The notes under the pieces: generated by a model
The model's input: the letters and a program-made list of their open reading frames with translations, nothing else
The model's database searches: none
What the model was told of the DNA's origin: nothing
Assembly (NCBI GenBank): GCA_935421135.1
Contig: OW285194.1
Coordinates: 1,696,501-1,760,500, forward strand
Origin: Bugulina stolonifera
Taxonomy: Eukaryota > Bryozoa > Gymnolaemata > Cheilostomatida > Bugulidae
DNA: 64,000 nt
Direction: 5' to 3'
Shown: one piece after another, positions 42,198 to 54,721 of the stretch
Position numbering within the stretch: the stretch's first letter is position 1
Layout: each line of letters starts with the position of its first letter
Made by a program: the position numbers and the translations under genes

Positions 42198-44937
42198 CTA
42201 CAATCATCTGTAACTTGTATACATAAGTATCTCGGTGTAAACAGTCTGATTTCTATCCATATAGCTCAGAATGAATGAATTCTAGTTCATCGCCATTAAC
42301 GAACATTCTCTGTTTAGCTTATAACTCTAGAGGTAGAACATGACTTTAGAAATACCAAGCCTCATCTTGAGCTGTCTTTGCTCAAAATTCATCTCAAGAA
42401 TGATTGTAATTAGGGTTTGAGACCGAAAAACTGATGACATACAATCATGGACATTCTATCCATGGCTTATTTAGTTTACTTGATTAGTCATACCACCTGT
42501 ATTCCCAGATTAGGTTTCCTAGTAGTGGCAGTGCCGCTAGCAAGGCTGATAGTTCACCACTGCTAATGCAGACCTTCTAGTCAGTTCTTATCAGTTGTTA
42601 GCTCCCCTATTATGCAATGTGATTCATAGTGCAAGTTGTCTACTCATGGTATTATTTCAATAGTGTAAACAACTCCCCACTAGTTGTCAAATTCATTGTA
42701 GTACTCAACATGTAATACGCGAACATTGTGCATATTTGTTTTTACATTTGCAATACCACTAGTGTTACTCAAACACATAATTAGTCCGAAAAAATATAAC
42801 ATAAACTATAAATAACTCACAGAATAGCAATATTGAAACTGTGGAAGTTCTTACATCAAAATATAAAAGTTGATGGAAGTTCTAGGAAGAATAGCTACTT
42901 GTGCTTAAAACCCAGTAACTCATCATCTTGAATTTTCATGATTTAGTGTGTGGTTCCACCAATTGTGTAACTCTTGGCATTATATTATCCAGTTTCGGAA
43001 TGTTTATGGCCCAAACATTTCTTGTCAATCCAACTGAGTTATACATGTGTCTGAAAGTTGAGGGATTTACACGATGTGTACCATAGGGAAGAGTTGTACT
43101 AAGCTGGACTTTACTCTGACAGAGTTAAACTATGACATGCTTGCTGAAATGTTAGGTGAGTATAAATATTAACCTTCTAGTGCATTCCAATCGACTGTCA
43201 ACTTTTCCACACTACAATATTATTCATAATGGAAGTTGTCTACTCATGGTATCATATCAGTAGTGGAAACATAACTCCCTACTAGTTACAATTGGAACTA
43301 CTGAAATTCTCACACGAAAATGAATATAAATGCTCGTCAAAGTTTTAGGAAAAGTAACTAGAATTCTAAAACGCAATCTTGTCATTAATTTTTATCAAAT
43401 AGTGTTTTGAATCTTGTCTCAAACTGGAAAATGTTGTCTTTCTCTACGTCTATATCTCTCATCATTGAATTATCTGTATTATCTGGTAGGAATACTTGAT
43501 GCACATGTGTTGCTGGAAGCGTCCATAGGTATGGTCAGACTGACTGGTACGAGTGTGAAGATTCTTCATGTGAGAATCAGACGTCTTGTGTTGACCACAA
43601 TTGACTACAATCATCTGGAACTTGTATACGTAAGTATCTCAGTGTAAACAGTTTGATTTTTATCCATATATCTCAGAATGAATGAATTCTAGCTCACTGC
43701 CTATAATGAACATTCTCTGTTTAGCTTATCACTCTAGAGGTAGAACATGGCTTTAGAAATACCAAGCCTCATCTTGAGCTGTCTTTGCTCAAAAATCATC
43801 TCAAGAATGATGTTAGTTAGGGTTTGAGACTGGAAAACCGATGACGGACAATCATGAACATTTTATTCATGGCTAATTTAGTTTACTTGCTTAGTCATAC
43901 CACCTGTATTCCCAGATTATGTTACCTAGTAGTAGTAGTGCCGCTACCGCAAGGCTGATAGCTCACCACTGCTAATGCAGACCTTCTAGACTGTTCTTAT
44001 CAGTTGTTAGCTCCCCTAATATGCAATGTGATTCATAGTGCACGTTGTCTACTCATGGTATTATTTCAATAGTTTAAACATAACTCCCCACTAGTTGTCA
44101 AATTCATTGTAGTACTCAACATATAATACGCCTGCATTGTGCATATTTGTTTTTACATTTGCATTACCACTAGTGTTATTGAAGCACATAATTAATACAA
44201 AACATATAATATAAACTATAAATAACTCACAGAATAGCAATATTCAAACTATGGAAGTTCTTACATCAAAATATAAAAGTTAATGGAAGTTCTAGGAAGA
44301 ATAGCTACTTGTGTTTCAAACCCAGTAACTCATCATCTTGAATTTTCATGATTTAGTGAGTGATTCCACTAATTGTGTAACTTTTGATATTAATTATATT
44401 ATCCAGTTTGGGAATGTTTATGGCCCAAATATTTCCTGTCAATCCAACTGAGTTATACATGTGTCTGAAAGTTGAGGGATTTACACGATGTGTACCATAG
44501 GGAAGAGTTGTACTAAGCTGGACTTTACTCTGACAGAGTTAAACTATGACCTGCTTGCTGAAATGTTTGGTGAGTATAAATATTAACCTTATAGTGCATT
44601 CCAATCAACTGTCAACTTTTCCACACTACAATATTATTCATAATGGAAGTTGTCTACTCATGGTATCATCTCAATAATGGAAACCTAACTCCCTACTAGT
44701 TACAATTGAAACTACTGGAATTCTCACATGAAAATGAATATAAAAGCTCGTCAAAGTTTTAGGAAATGTAACTGGAATTCTAGAACGCAATCTTGTCATT
44801 AATTTTTATTAAATAGTGTCTTGAATCTTGTCTCAAACTGGAAAATGTTGTCTTTTTCTACGTCTATATCTCTCATTATTGAATTATCTGTGTTATCTGG
44901 TAGGAATACTTGATGCACATGTGTTGCTGGAAGCTTC
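42124..44937 (+). repeat. 1.4-kb tandem duplication within copy B
   Basis: Sequence from 42124 repeats from 43531 (offset 1407 bases). Copy A has one unit (about 2326 to 3730). The join near 43526-43531 places the second half of the cysteine-rich exon directly after the word GGAAGCGTCCATAGGT, which fixes the breakpoint. Confidence 0.85.
43531..43604 (+). pseudogene. Half of a cysteine-rich exon at the tandem-duplication junction
   Basis: Encodes YGQTDWYECEDSSCENQTSC and the same TGA end as 42082-42197, but the first half and the acceptor are missing. It was cut off by the 1.4-kb tandem duplication. Confidence 0.6.
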
Positions 44938-45589
44938 CACATGGGAGGCAAAATAATGTCACCAAAGAAGTCTCTGAGATGCAGTGAGGGAAGAAGACTA
45001 TGTGTGTGTGTTAAGGGATTTCCTACGGATGAATTCTAACCAATCTAGCCAATCATGTCCTCCCCTACTACTGCTTAGCTTGCATAATTAGGCATTATGT
45101 TATTCCTTTACTACTAACTGGTCGGTGTAGATGTGGAACAGACTACTGTTATGAAGATTAATATTTTGACCTGAAATAATTGGGGTTTGTCTTAATAATG
45201 TTGTTTAACGTTTTAGCTGTACTGTGCTTAAATAATAATTTATTGTATCTAAATAAAAATGCCTTTCAGCAAAACTCTGTTTCATTTTATTTCATAAATC
45301 TATGAAAAAACAAAAATTGCATTAGTCTTGGTTTGTTTCTTTTACCTAGTTTAACAATGATTACAGACAAACTTTGAGAGATAACTACACTATACCATGA
45401 TCACTAGTCAATTATTAGTGTACTTACCTTGTCAATTTTAATCAGCTTATTTTGTTCAGTTGTTGTGCAGTAAGCCATACAGTAAACTGTAAACTGTAGA
45501 CCGTTGAGGTAAAACTCATCTGGAGTTCAAATTGCATTTGGTATGTCAAAGATGCAAGAGTTGTCATCTCTTTCTTAGGGATGTTATAC

Positions 45590-45825
45590 ATGTAATCAGT
45601 GTAAGTTATACACATATAATCAGTGTATGTTATACAGTCATGTATAATCAGTGTATACTATACATATTATAATCAGTGTAAGTTATACATAATATATAAT
45701 CAGTGTATGTTATACAGTCATGTATAATCAGTGTATGCTATACATATTATAATCAGTGTAAGTTATACATGTAATCAGTGTATGTTATACATGTAATCAG
45801 TGCATGTTATGTATACAGTATACAG
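45590..45825 (+). repeat. Minisatellite, copy B
   Basis: Uninterrupted counterpart of 4366-4395 plus 19461-19640. Repeats are built on TAATCAGTGTAAGTTATACA and its variant with GTATGTTATACA. It contains the empty Polinton site at 45611-45616. Confidence 0.88.
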
Positions 45826-46034
45826 TTTTTGTGGCAATAGTTCAGCCACAACACACCCAGATCAATGTTTAGAAGCACATTTAATCTAGAATGTGTAGAC
45901 AATGCACCAGAGCTAAATCTGATATTTACAGTTTTCAGGTTTCTGCAAAAGATTGTAGTAGGCAGGGGACAGGGGTATTAACCCTTTTGCGTGGAAGGCG
46001 ACATTTATGTCGCCGAGCGACACTATGTGAGTCA

Positions 46035-46345
46035 AGGTGCAAACGCACGGGAGCGTTTTGGGGCGAGCGTTTTCTGAGCAAGGGTCGAACGCTATGCCCC
46101 TGATAAACACACGGGGCGAACGAAGAGCACGGGGATTCAACTATTAGCCAATGACATGCCGGTAAGTATTCGCTCCGCGATAGTACACGTGTTTATGTTT
46201 ATTAACCCCGTTTACCAGCCAATCAGCGCCGAGCGAATCGTCTCAATACTTCGGCAGGCTGAGCTTGAGCGTTTTGAGAGCGTTGGCACTCTGGCGTTTC
46301 GCGAGCGTCGAATTCGCCCCAAAACGCTCTCGTGTGTTTGCACCT
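46035..46345. mobile_element. Harbinger-type MITE 1
   Basis: Ends AGGTGCAAACGCACGGGAGC...GTGTGTTTGCACCT, 311 bases. Flanks are TCA and TTA, so the 3-bp duplication has one mismatch. No coding frame is attributed to it. Confidence 0.8.
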
Positions 46346-46363
46346 TTAGGGGAAGCGACATAA

Positions 46364-46674
46364 AGGTGCAAACACACGGGAGCGTTTTGGGGCGAGCGTT
46401 TTCTGGTCAAGCGTCGAACGCTATGCCCTTGATAAACACACAGGGCGAACGAAGAGCGCGGCGGTTTTACCATTAGCCAATGACATGCCGGTATGTATTC
46501 ACTCCGCGATAATCCACGTGTTCATGTTTACTAACTCCGTTTACCAGCCAATCAGTGTCGAGCGAATCGTCTCAATACCTCGACTGGCTGAGCTCGAGCG
46601 TTTTGAGAGCGTTGGCACTCTGGCGATTCGCGAGCGTCAAATTCGCCCCAAAACGCTCTCGTGTGTTTGCACCT
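46364..46674. mobile_element. Harbinger-type MITE 2
   Basis: Same family and length (311 bases), flanked by TAA on both sides, a TWA duplication typical of PIF/Harbinger. It sits inside a palindrome whose arms are GGAAGCGACAT and ATGTCGCTTCC. Confidence 0.85.
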
Positions 46675-46715
46675 TAAATGTCGCTTCCGATATCGTTTTG
46701 TATTATCAAGTTTTA

Positions 46716-47026
46716 AGGTGCAAACACACGAGAGCGTTTTGGGGCGAGCGTTTTCTGAGCAAGCGTCGAACGCTATGCTCTTGATAAACACACGGGGCGA
46801 ACGAAGAGCACAGCGATTTAACCATTAGCCAATGACATGCCGGTATGTATTCACTCCGCGATAGTCCACGTGTTTATGTTTACTAACTCCGTTTACCAGC
46901 CAATCAGCGCCGAGCGAATCGCCTCAATACTTTGGCAGGCTGAGCTTGAGCGTTTTGAGACCGTTGGCACTCTGGCGATTCGCGAGCGTCAAATTCGCCC
47001 CAAAACGCTCTCGTGTGTTTGCACCT
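46716..47026. mobile_element. Harbinger-type MITE 3
   Basis: Same family and length (311 bases), flanked by TTA on both sides. All three copies share the internal words GAGCGTTTTGAGAGC or GAGCGTTTTGAGACC. Confidence 0.85.
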
Positions 47027-47180
47027 TTATTGGTTGAATTCGAGGGGTTTGACAAATAAATGATGAGAAATGACTAGAAAACATTTCGATTAATATAGTC
47101 TGACTTAGACTCTTATAAATTCGGAGGATTCATCTCTATTTCTTCTAGTACTTCTTCGGGAAGACTTTTTCATTTGAAAA

Positions 47181-47444
47181 ATGGCGACTTCCAGTCAAAA
47201 TGAATTACAACGGCGATCAACAAGAGTTAGAAGGGATTTTGGGATTGTGGATTGTATTATGGGTGGTGATGCTTGGTTAGACAGTGAAGGAAGTGATATA
47301 GAAATAGACAATTTTGAAAGCAGTGATGAATCTGATAGCGAAAATTGTAATCATAGTGATAGTCATAGTAGCTGTCATAATGTCAATGATCATCATAATC
47401 ATAATGATAATAATCATACATTTACATTTATTTGGGTTTTCTAA
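47181..47444 (+). pseudogene. Acidic N-terminal frame, possibly piggyBac transposase start
   Basis: The ATG has a good context (AAAAATGG). The 87-residue frame starts MATSSQNELQRRSTRVRRD, continues with an acidic stretch (SDIEIDNFESSDESDSEN) and then becomes His/Asn-rich, encoded by a CAT/AAT repeat. piggyBac transposases commonly begin with such an acidic low-complexity region. Downstream, near 47472-47620, a possible continuation (SDHANDGFRGPCIYLRD) is stopped by TAG. No catalytic domain follows, so this is at best a fragment. Confidence 0.35.
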
Positions 47445-49056
47445 AAGTTTACAGATAATATTATTTATTTAGGTAACAATAGTGATCATGCAAATGATGG
47501 ATTTAGAGGTCCTTGTATTTATCTAAGAGATTAGTCATCGGTCACTCATGTTGCTTCACGGCCAGCTGAATTTTGGTATACAGCAGGGGCTGTACAGGAT
47601 ACATTTGGTAATAGTTGAGTTTATTCTAGGTGAAAACTAATACCATTTCTGAATTCTATATACTTCCTTCCATATTCTGTGAAAGTATCAAGCAATTCTA
47701 TTAAAAATAATGTGAAAATTATTGTTGTCCAAGTGTCAGATGTGACATCAATAACATTTTTATTGCTATTGCCAAATGCCAATATAACACACTACATATA
47801 GTATCAGCCAATCACAGCAAAGCATACCCATTATTTAGTAGGGTTTCTACTATACAAATAGACTTAAATCTTGACTATCATAATAACAACAGATCCAGCC
47901 ATAACATTTTTATTGCTATACTCTATATATTATACATATTGAGAGGAATTGGAACCCATACACAAACTTATGACTACCAGGATAACTATTACTCATAGTA
48001 AATTATTAGCAGATAGACATTGAATAAAATTAATACTAATTTTTCTTTATGATATTTCCAAAAATAACACAGATACACAATAAATAATTGGAATATTAAT
48101 TAGAATACAGACACAACATGATCACCCACAAGGTCACTGCCTGGTTATTATGGGACACATACACAGATGAAAATACATGTATACAGTGATCATGTACGTG
48201 TATATGTATATGAGATTAAATTTTGCTCAGCACCATTTTTATAAATAGCCTAATTAACAGGTACATTATATAAGTTTGGAACCCAGGCCCAAGCTAGGTA
48301 GTTGAAAGGCCACATTACACATATTAAATTAGCAAAAGAAAATATAGATATAGTAAAGAGAGTAGGAGACTAGTAGGTTAAATACACAAATTTTATATAT
48401 TTTGAGCAAGACACTCGGCTATCATAGTAATGTATTATTAGGAAAGCAGGGCTTAGTGTGATACATTATAATTATATATTAGAGAATAACAGCATAAAGT
48501 TTAGTTTCATAGGATACTGCTTGGAGTAGTAAAGCAGTAAGGATATAATAACATAACATGGTAGTCAACATGTTGGTAGGTGAACTAGTAATTAGTGTCA
48601 TTATTTTTGAAATTCTTGTAAGAACACTATGTGGCAATAAGTGCACAAACTTCTAGAACATTCATATACACATTATGGTTAGTATGCAGAAACTCTTTCT
48701 CTTTACAGCGTTAGTTGGCATACGTTTGAAGGATGAGGTCACAGAACTAATGGAATTCCCGGAATGGATAACTGCCAAGCTGAAAGATAAACACACTAGA
48801 CTAATGACTCGAGTTTATAGGAGATGATGACATACATAACACAAACATGAAGCAATCCAGGGAATGCTGTATGAAACATAGATATGAGTGACTCATGGAT
48901 TACAACTTGTTTGCTGACTAAGATGGGAAATCAAAAATCCAAAAATATGATGTAAGGCTTAAGAAATAGTATACATCCTCCTATAATATCGATTGCTGCT
49001 GACATGGAAAACCCAGGAGAAGGGTATATAAGGAGAGCTTTTTGAGAGCACAAGCA

Positions 49057-49130
49057 GAGCACATTGAGAGAGGAGAGAGAGAGCTCTCCCAGAGAGCACA
49101 TTGAGAGAGCAGAGAGAGAGAGAGAGAGAG
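49057..49130 (+). repeat. AG-rich low-complexity tract
   Basis: Runs of GAGAGAGAG with GAGCACATTGAGAGAG repeated twice. It creates the Ser/Leu-rich minus-strand frames seen here, which are not genes. Confidence 0.9.
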
Positions 49131-50497
49131 CACAAGATGATGACCCAGACAAGGACATACTGGGTATAATGATGACATTAAATAGAGACTAATTACACAG
49201 TGCTCAAGTGTACCATTGATGATTAATAATTTTTATTGTGCCAATATTCTCTCTGAAACACAGACTCAGTGTAAGTCTATACATATGATATATTCCCTTT
49301 ATATAAGGAGGCAGACTGACAATTATTGTAGCTGCTATAATCAGAGATTGGATTATTATTTTTGAAACTGACAGATTGGAGATTAATTTTTGTAGTAACA
49401 CAATTACTTATTGTGCGAAGCAATTACAGACACTGATACTTGGTTTTTGATCGCAAACGGGATTCAGCACATTGAACAATTAATTTGAATTCATATTGAG
49501 GATTCAAAATCACTGAGTGACTTTCATTGAAATATTGATTTGGAGAATTCGATTGAACGAATATTTTTCCAGTGAGAAATTAGTATACATTTCCACTGAG
49601 GTGTTATAGTACATATACACTCTGAGGCAGTTTAAATATAACAATTCTTAAACCGCAAATTGGCCTGCGAAGTGATTGATTTACCAGGTGAATAATTCAT
49701 AACGTACCTGATACACAGCTCTCTTGAAAGAGATATACTTGAATTGCAGTTGGCTTGATAATACCTGTCGATAGGGTAACACATAGAACACATAGATTCT
49801 CCAGGGGAGGTAGTCCCAATTCTGTCACTCGGATTATTATACTCTACAACATAGAGAGAGTACATTTGTATGTCCACGAGAGGAAATAAATATATTGAGT
49901 GCATACGTCCTGAGTGCTGCCATTACATTACACATAGAACCTAGAACCAAAGTACACTTGTTTACATAAATTAATTGATTGAATATAGGAGGTATACACA
50001 CATAATATTCGACCAAAGAGTCATTGGCAGAAGTTATCTTCTCTCAATAGAGATATAATTGACGTGAGAAGACAACTATCAATTAGTGAGACAGAAATTA
50101 CATGAGAACCAAAGTTATCTTCTCTTAATTTATTGAAGGTTAACAGGAGAAGATAATTACTAATTACACAGTACATTGCACAAACCATTGAATACAAACA
50201 CAACCAGTCTATATATTATATATCACATAGAACCATTAGTGTACTAGCACACATAATATAAGTATACACATATACTTGTACAATATATATATACAATATA
50301 ACATCACATTACACAATCATACAAATTATTACATTTCCCTCGTGACACAAGCAAAGGCATATTGAAGATCGAAAATTTCCCTAAATAAACCTCCCTGTGG
50401 AAGCCTGTTTGCAACAAAAGAACGTCCCTGCATAGAGTTATCTTCTCCTATGACTGCAGCGAAGAGTTTTCCTTCCTACATATTTCTAAGGATGTAG

Positions 50498-50518
50498 CAT
50501 AGAGGTAGGACCTCTATG
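50498..50518. repeat. Short palindromic insertion unique to copy B
   Basis: CATAGAGGTAGGACCTCTATG lies between two copies of GGATGTAGCA (50490-50499 and 50519-50528); copy A has one GGATGTAGCA and no palindrome. Its ends TAGAGGT and ACCTCTA equal the terminal seven bases of the hAT-type MITE at 19652-24821. Confidence 0.75.
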
Positions 50519-50589
50519 GGATGTAGCACAGAATACAGTTAATGCGATACGCTACTTTCTCCACAACCTAATCAAATCAAATGGGAGGG

Positions 50590-52580
50590 CGACATCTTGA
50601 CCACCGCCAACCTGACCAAAACAGACCTGACCACCGCGAACTTGACCAAAACAGACCTGACCACCGCTAACCTGACCAAAACAGACCTGACCACCAGAAA
50701 CTTGACCATGACAACAAACTTGACCGCTTGCAATTAATGCTTATTGAATTCTGAGATTACCCAAACTTTTTTATTAAAATATCATTAAATAAGAGTTATT
50801 CCACGATACAACATTGGAAATTCTACAGTAGCAACTTTTTAAAACAAATTTCAGGGCACTTGAAAGTATTCTGGTATATCTTCGAAAAACTTGACCACTT
50901 CTCTGCAAATCTATGTGTCTTCACCTGATCAAAATATTTTTTTCTGTCTTTGTTCAAAAGTTATCAATCTTCATTTACTAATTAGACAGAACTTTTCTAA
51001 TTTCTTAACGTTGGGTTTTTTTATCAAATTTACGTTTTCAGACATTGACAACTTGCGACAGAACTGGGCCACCGACAAAAAAGTACAATATGTCTCGACA
51101 AAACTTGACCACTTGCTTAAGCATCCTATTTTTTTACACAAATATCAATCATTTTGCTCAGAATTGTGCGATAACTTACTTTTTACCGTCATTCAGTATG
51201 GATTTGTTATAAAATCCAATGTGTAAGTAAATCTTTATTTTCGACCCACTCACACGCGATTTGACCTAGTTTGAAATGCTACGAGTTGTCTTTTTAAAAC
51301 TTGACCACTTGATCAAATCCCTTGCAAATTTCAAAATTTTTTTAAATACTTGAGAGGTTTATTCTTTCAGCTTTCCAAAGCAAAATCTTCATTATAGTAT
51401 CTGAATTCAAGTTTAAAAGACCATTTTATTTGTTTCTGGCAATATCATCTTGCCCAAGGCACTGGCTGGACCCTATAGCATAACTTCAGCAGACATTCTA
51501 CCTTTGTAAGAATTGTCCTCTCTTGGAGAAATTAGAGCAGACAGCTTCAAAATGTTATAATATTATTAATATCATTCAACCAAATTTACTTCAACTAAAC
51601 TGTACATTCTTCTACAAAAGTGTATTAAAGATTGTTCAAAATAGATGGTTTCAATGTGCACCACATCCATGCATCATAGTACTATGGCAATATATTTTGT
51701 GTTGTTGCATTTATATTACAAAATATCTTTGCAGGAAAATGGTACAAAAACGTACCAACATTTGTAGGAATTTTTTAATACCCATGTTTAGCAATACTTG
51801 TGCTATGTTATAACCGGCAATAATTGTTCTATTGCTTGTACATTGCCGATACACTTTGCCGCCACCAATTTAGAATGCTCAAGAAGTTAGGCAAGCTTGG
51901 TGTTGCTGAATCTGCAGTACAGTGCAGTATGACCAGCATCCCCATCCCGTCTCTAGCTTATGGACAGGCAAGGCAGAACATGCTGCCCAGTTGACAATAG
52001 AAGATGTTTAAACTTGTATTTTTTCACTGTAAAGCATTGTCATGGTGAATGTTACATGTATATTATACCCGTAGCCCATGTACTAATCATTCCTATTCAG
52101 TTTTCAACTTCTATATCTCAGATACATTACTATAAATATTTCCCAACCACATTGCTCCACACATCAAATCTATCACGATATGTTAAACGGCATTACTGTA
52201 AGTTTATTTAATCATGCATTGTATTTCTATTCTATAAGCAGCTTATTAGCACATGTGCATACATAGTACAGTGTACTTTGTTTTTGCTGTATATGTCGTT
52301 GCTACTATCTTTCAGACTTTTAGTACATACTTGCAATACAATTATTTCATTTATTTGTGGGCATGTCCGGAGTGGTTTCTTCAACTTCATTAAATACCTG
52401 CATAATATAATATGTATGTACTAATACATCATATACATTTACAATGTGACTTTGAAACATACAATATTCAAAGCACTGTTTATTGTGAACCTACACAAAT
52501 GTTTTAGATCCATTCATAGAAAGCACCTGTTAAACATTGTCTTACTTCCCTTACCTAAAATTTATAGTAAAATTATCATG
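50590..52580 (+). repeat. Left inverted terminus of the Mutator-like element
   Basis: Starts CGACATCTTGACCACC and reads as the reverse complement of 57540-59703. It has about three 30-bp units (50603-50697), against about eight on the right. Confidence 0.88.
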
Positions 52581-52713
52581 GCGGCAGAAATGCTAGGCCA
52601 TATAAGTACCCTATTAACAGCTGTGTTGGTCTATGATGCTTGTAGGCAACAGCTAGACCTGGAATGTACAGATTCTCATAGTGAAACTTCACATAGAAGA
52701 AAGGTCATGTAAT
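52579..52713 (+). other. Short frame at the inner edge of the left terminus
   Basis: An ATG in good context (ATCATGG) opens 44 codons beginning MAAEMLGHISTLLTAVLVYD and ending in TAA. It lies exactly where the inverted terminus ends and unique sequence begins, so it could be the first exon of a second element gene. No family is recognised. Confidence 0.25.
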
Positions 52714-53223
52714 ATACAGTTTCTCTCAAATATAAATTGCAAAGAGTTACAAGTCTTGGTAGTGGTAAAAGACATGAGCGTGACGTGAGAATGAATTGGT
52801 GTGAGAAAACAAGAAGACAACTCTAACTAAGATTACTAACAAATAAAAATGTATCAAACTGTTGTTTGCCCCAAACCCCAACTGCCAACCAAAAGCTATA
52901 CTTCCGTCTAGCTCCTCCCCATTGTTACAGTATTCAAACATCAGTTGGAGTTATCTTCACGCTCTCACTTCATTTTTACTCTATCTCTCACAGCACGCTC
53001 ATGTCTTTTACCACTACTTATTATTGTAAAACTTATTGTAAACAGTTTAAGCATACTTGCATTGTATTGTGGTATTGTGGTTATTTGCAAAGACTCAAAG
53101 AATAATTCAGAGTTTTAGTACTTATGAAATCATTGCATGGGACTCCATTTTTTAAAATTTAATTTGTATGAGGATGATTTTGATAGAACTGCAGTGCTGG
53201 ATAGTCGGCACTAACTAACATAC

Positions 53224-54721
53224 CTCCTATGTCCTGTACTTTTCTCCAAATGGCCGGGCGCATATGGAAGTTACACCCGACTATATTAGATTGGCATATA
53301 CTTCTAATAGCCCTCCATAAAGCTATATAGTACAAATAGAAATGATAAATAAGTAAAAATGAATATGTATAGAATTATTCAATAAGAGCCTGTGTGCGTC
53401 TCACCTCTATCTAATCACATGTAAATCATCTAAATGATGTCATATTGGTTGGAATAATTATGTATATGGTCCACCTACTTTACACTGAACTAAACTGTGT
53501 GTGAAAATTGAATTGTCTGCAGTGCTTATTTCATTTTTAGAAGATGAATATTACAAGCTTTTGTTTTTGCCTTGTACCACAATTTTGTCTTCTGCTAAAC
53601 CTTCACTTTAACATTATACAACTCCGTCATTTATGAACTAAAACATCATTTTTCCAAGCAACATATCCTGCTTTTATAGTATACAAGTACATACTGGTTA
53701 TATACATATTCAATAGAAACACACCTTGCTCGAAATCTGCTATAACCTCCTCCAATACTCCTCCTCCTCTAGCTAACTGATGCACTTTAGCCAATACCTA
53801 AAAGATACAAAAAAGCTTCTGGGCTACTAATATTGAAGTATCACTGTTGTCGGGATTGTCTATTTTTGTTACATTGTTATATGAGAAGTTTTATTGAAAA
53901 AAGATTTCACTAGTTTTCACCAAATTGCTTACATGCAAATCATAGTAGGTGCCTCCGGCACAACAAGTACAAATCACCACAGAGGCAACTCATCCTGGTA
54001 GCACTTTTTCTTATCACTCCGTTATTGTCTGTTGTGGCTAGCTGGGGAGGAAATCTGAAGCCTTAGATCATTGTTTGCGGCTGGGGTTAGGGCTAGTTTT
54101 GGCAAAATATAAAGTCGATCACAATCCTAATGGCTTCTGCATCTACACGTAACTCATTTTTGTTACTGTAGTTAATGCAACAGAAATCTAGTGGAAGATT
54201 AAATTACTCACAATTTCATAATCCTCTGTTGTTTTGTTTGACATTATGGCGAATACAGCTGGCAACTGTTTATCACCATTGAAACAGTTCACGGTGAAGA
54301 GCTGTGTGAACGGTCTTCTTACCACTTTGAATGTTCCATCCATTCCCCTGCAGTGACGATGACCATGGTTACTTAACATGGTTAACTGCTTATCTTCAGA
54401 TTTAAGATGGCACATGTTCACAAGATAGATAATTCGTTTCGCTTTTTTAAACTTTACATAAAATTTCACTGTCAATACTTCTTGATAAAAATGCTAAAAC
54501 TATGAACCATAAAACATGTAGCATTCAATGGCTGCAACAATTATTTTTGATTTACTTATCACTCACTATATTGTAATTCAAGCGTTACATGTATGTGTAC
54601 ACTTACCAGGTTTTAGAGCTTTGTAGCAGTTTCAGCTGGGAATTTGTTGCAAAAATTAATATTCTTCCTCCTGCTGGTGTCCTGGTATCCAACCTCAGAA
54701 ACCCGTTATAGGCTGGCATCT
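53224..54721 (-). pseudogene. MULE transposase, core exons, probably incomplete
   Basis: Four minus-strand exons join in phase: 54721-54607 (GGRILIFATNSQLKLL), 54347-54212 (MDGTFKVVRRPF, the first catalytic Asp), 53797-53725 (EEVIADFEQ, the second Asp) and 53280-53224 (GCNFHMRPAIWRKVQDIG, the C/H box typical of MULE transposases). All introns have GT/AG ends. The spacing between ADFE and GCNFH is far shorter than usual in the family, so an exon was missed or lost. The third catalytic residue, a zinc-finger N-terminus and the C-terminus were not found. The enzyme would cut and join element ends in the nucleus if complete. Confidence 0.8.

Larger units (their letters stand above)
40076..45589 (+). 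other. Copy B downstream region with decayed exons
   Basis: Colinear with 311-4389, plus one extra tandem unit. It contains decayed cysteine-rich exons near 41113-41270, at 42082-42197 and at 43531-43604. No intact gene is seen. Confidence 0.6.
45982..50430 (+). mobile_element. piggyBac-like insertion, right end unclear
   Basis: Copy B diverges from copy A exactly after TTAA (45978-45981). The inserted DNA begins CCCTTTTGCGTGG, and a TTAA target with a CCC start is the piggyBac signature. A subterminal palindrome (GGCGACATTTATGTCGCC) follows. The match to copy A resumes at about 50431 without a second TTAA, so the right end is deleted or the insertion is composite. Content: three Harbinger-type MITEs, an acidic N-terminal-type frame (47181-47444), a possible exon near 48701-48825 and AG-rich DNA. 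No piggyBac catalytic domain was recognised. The interval 47600-50400 otherwise shows AT-rich sequence with no gene. Confidence 0.5.

Noticed and set aside
48931..49178. Ser/Leu/Cys-rich minus-strand frames as a small secreted protein
   Set aside because: They derive from the GA-rich low-complexity tract.
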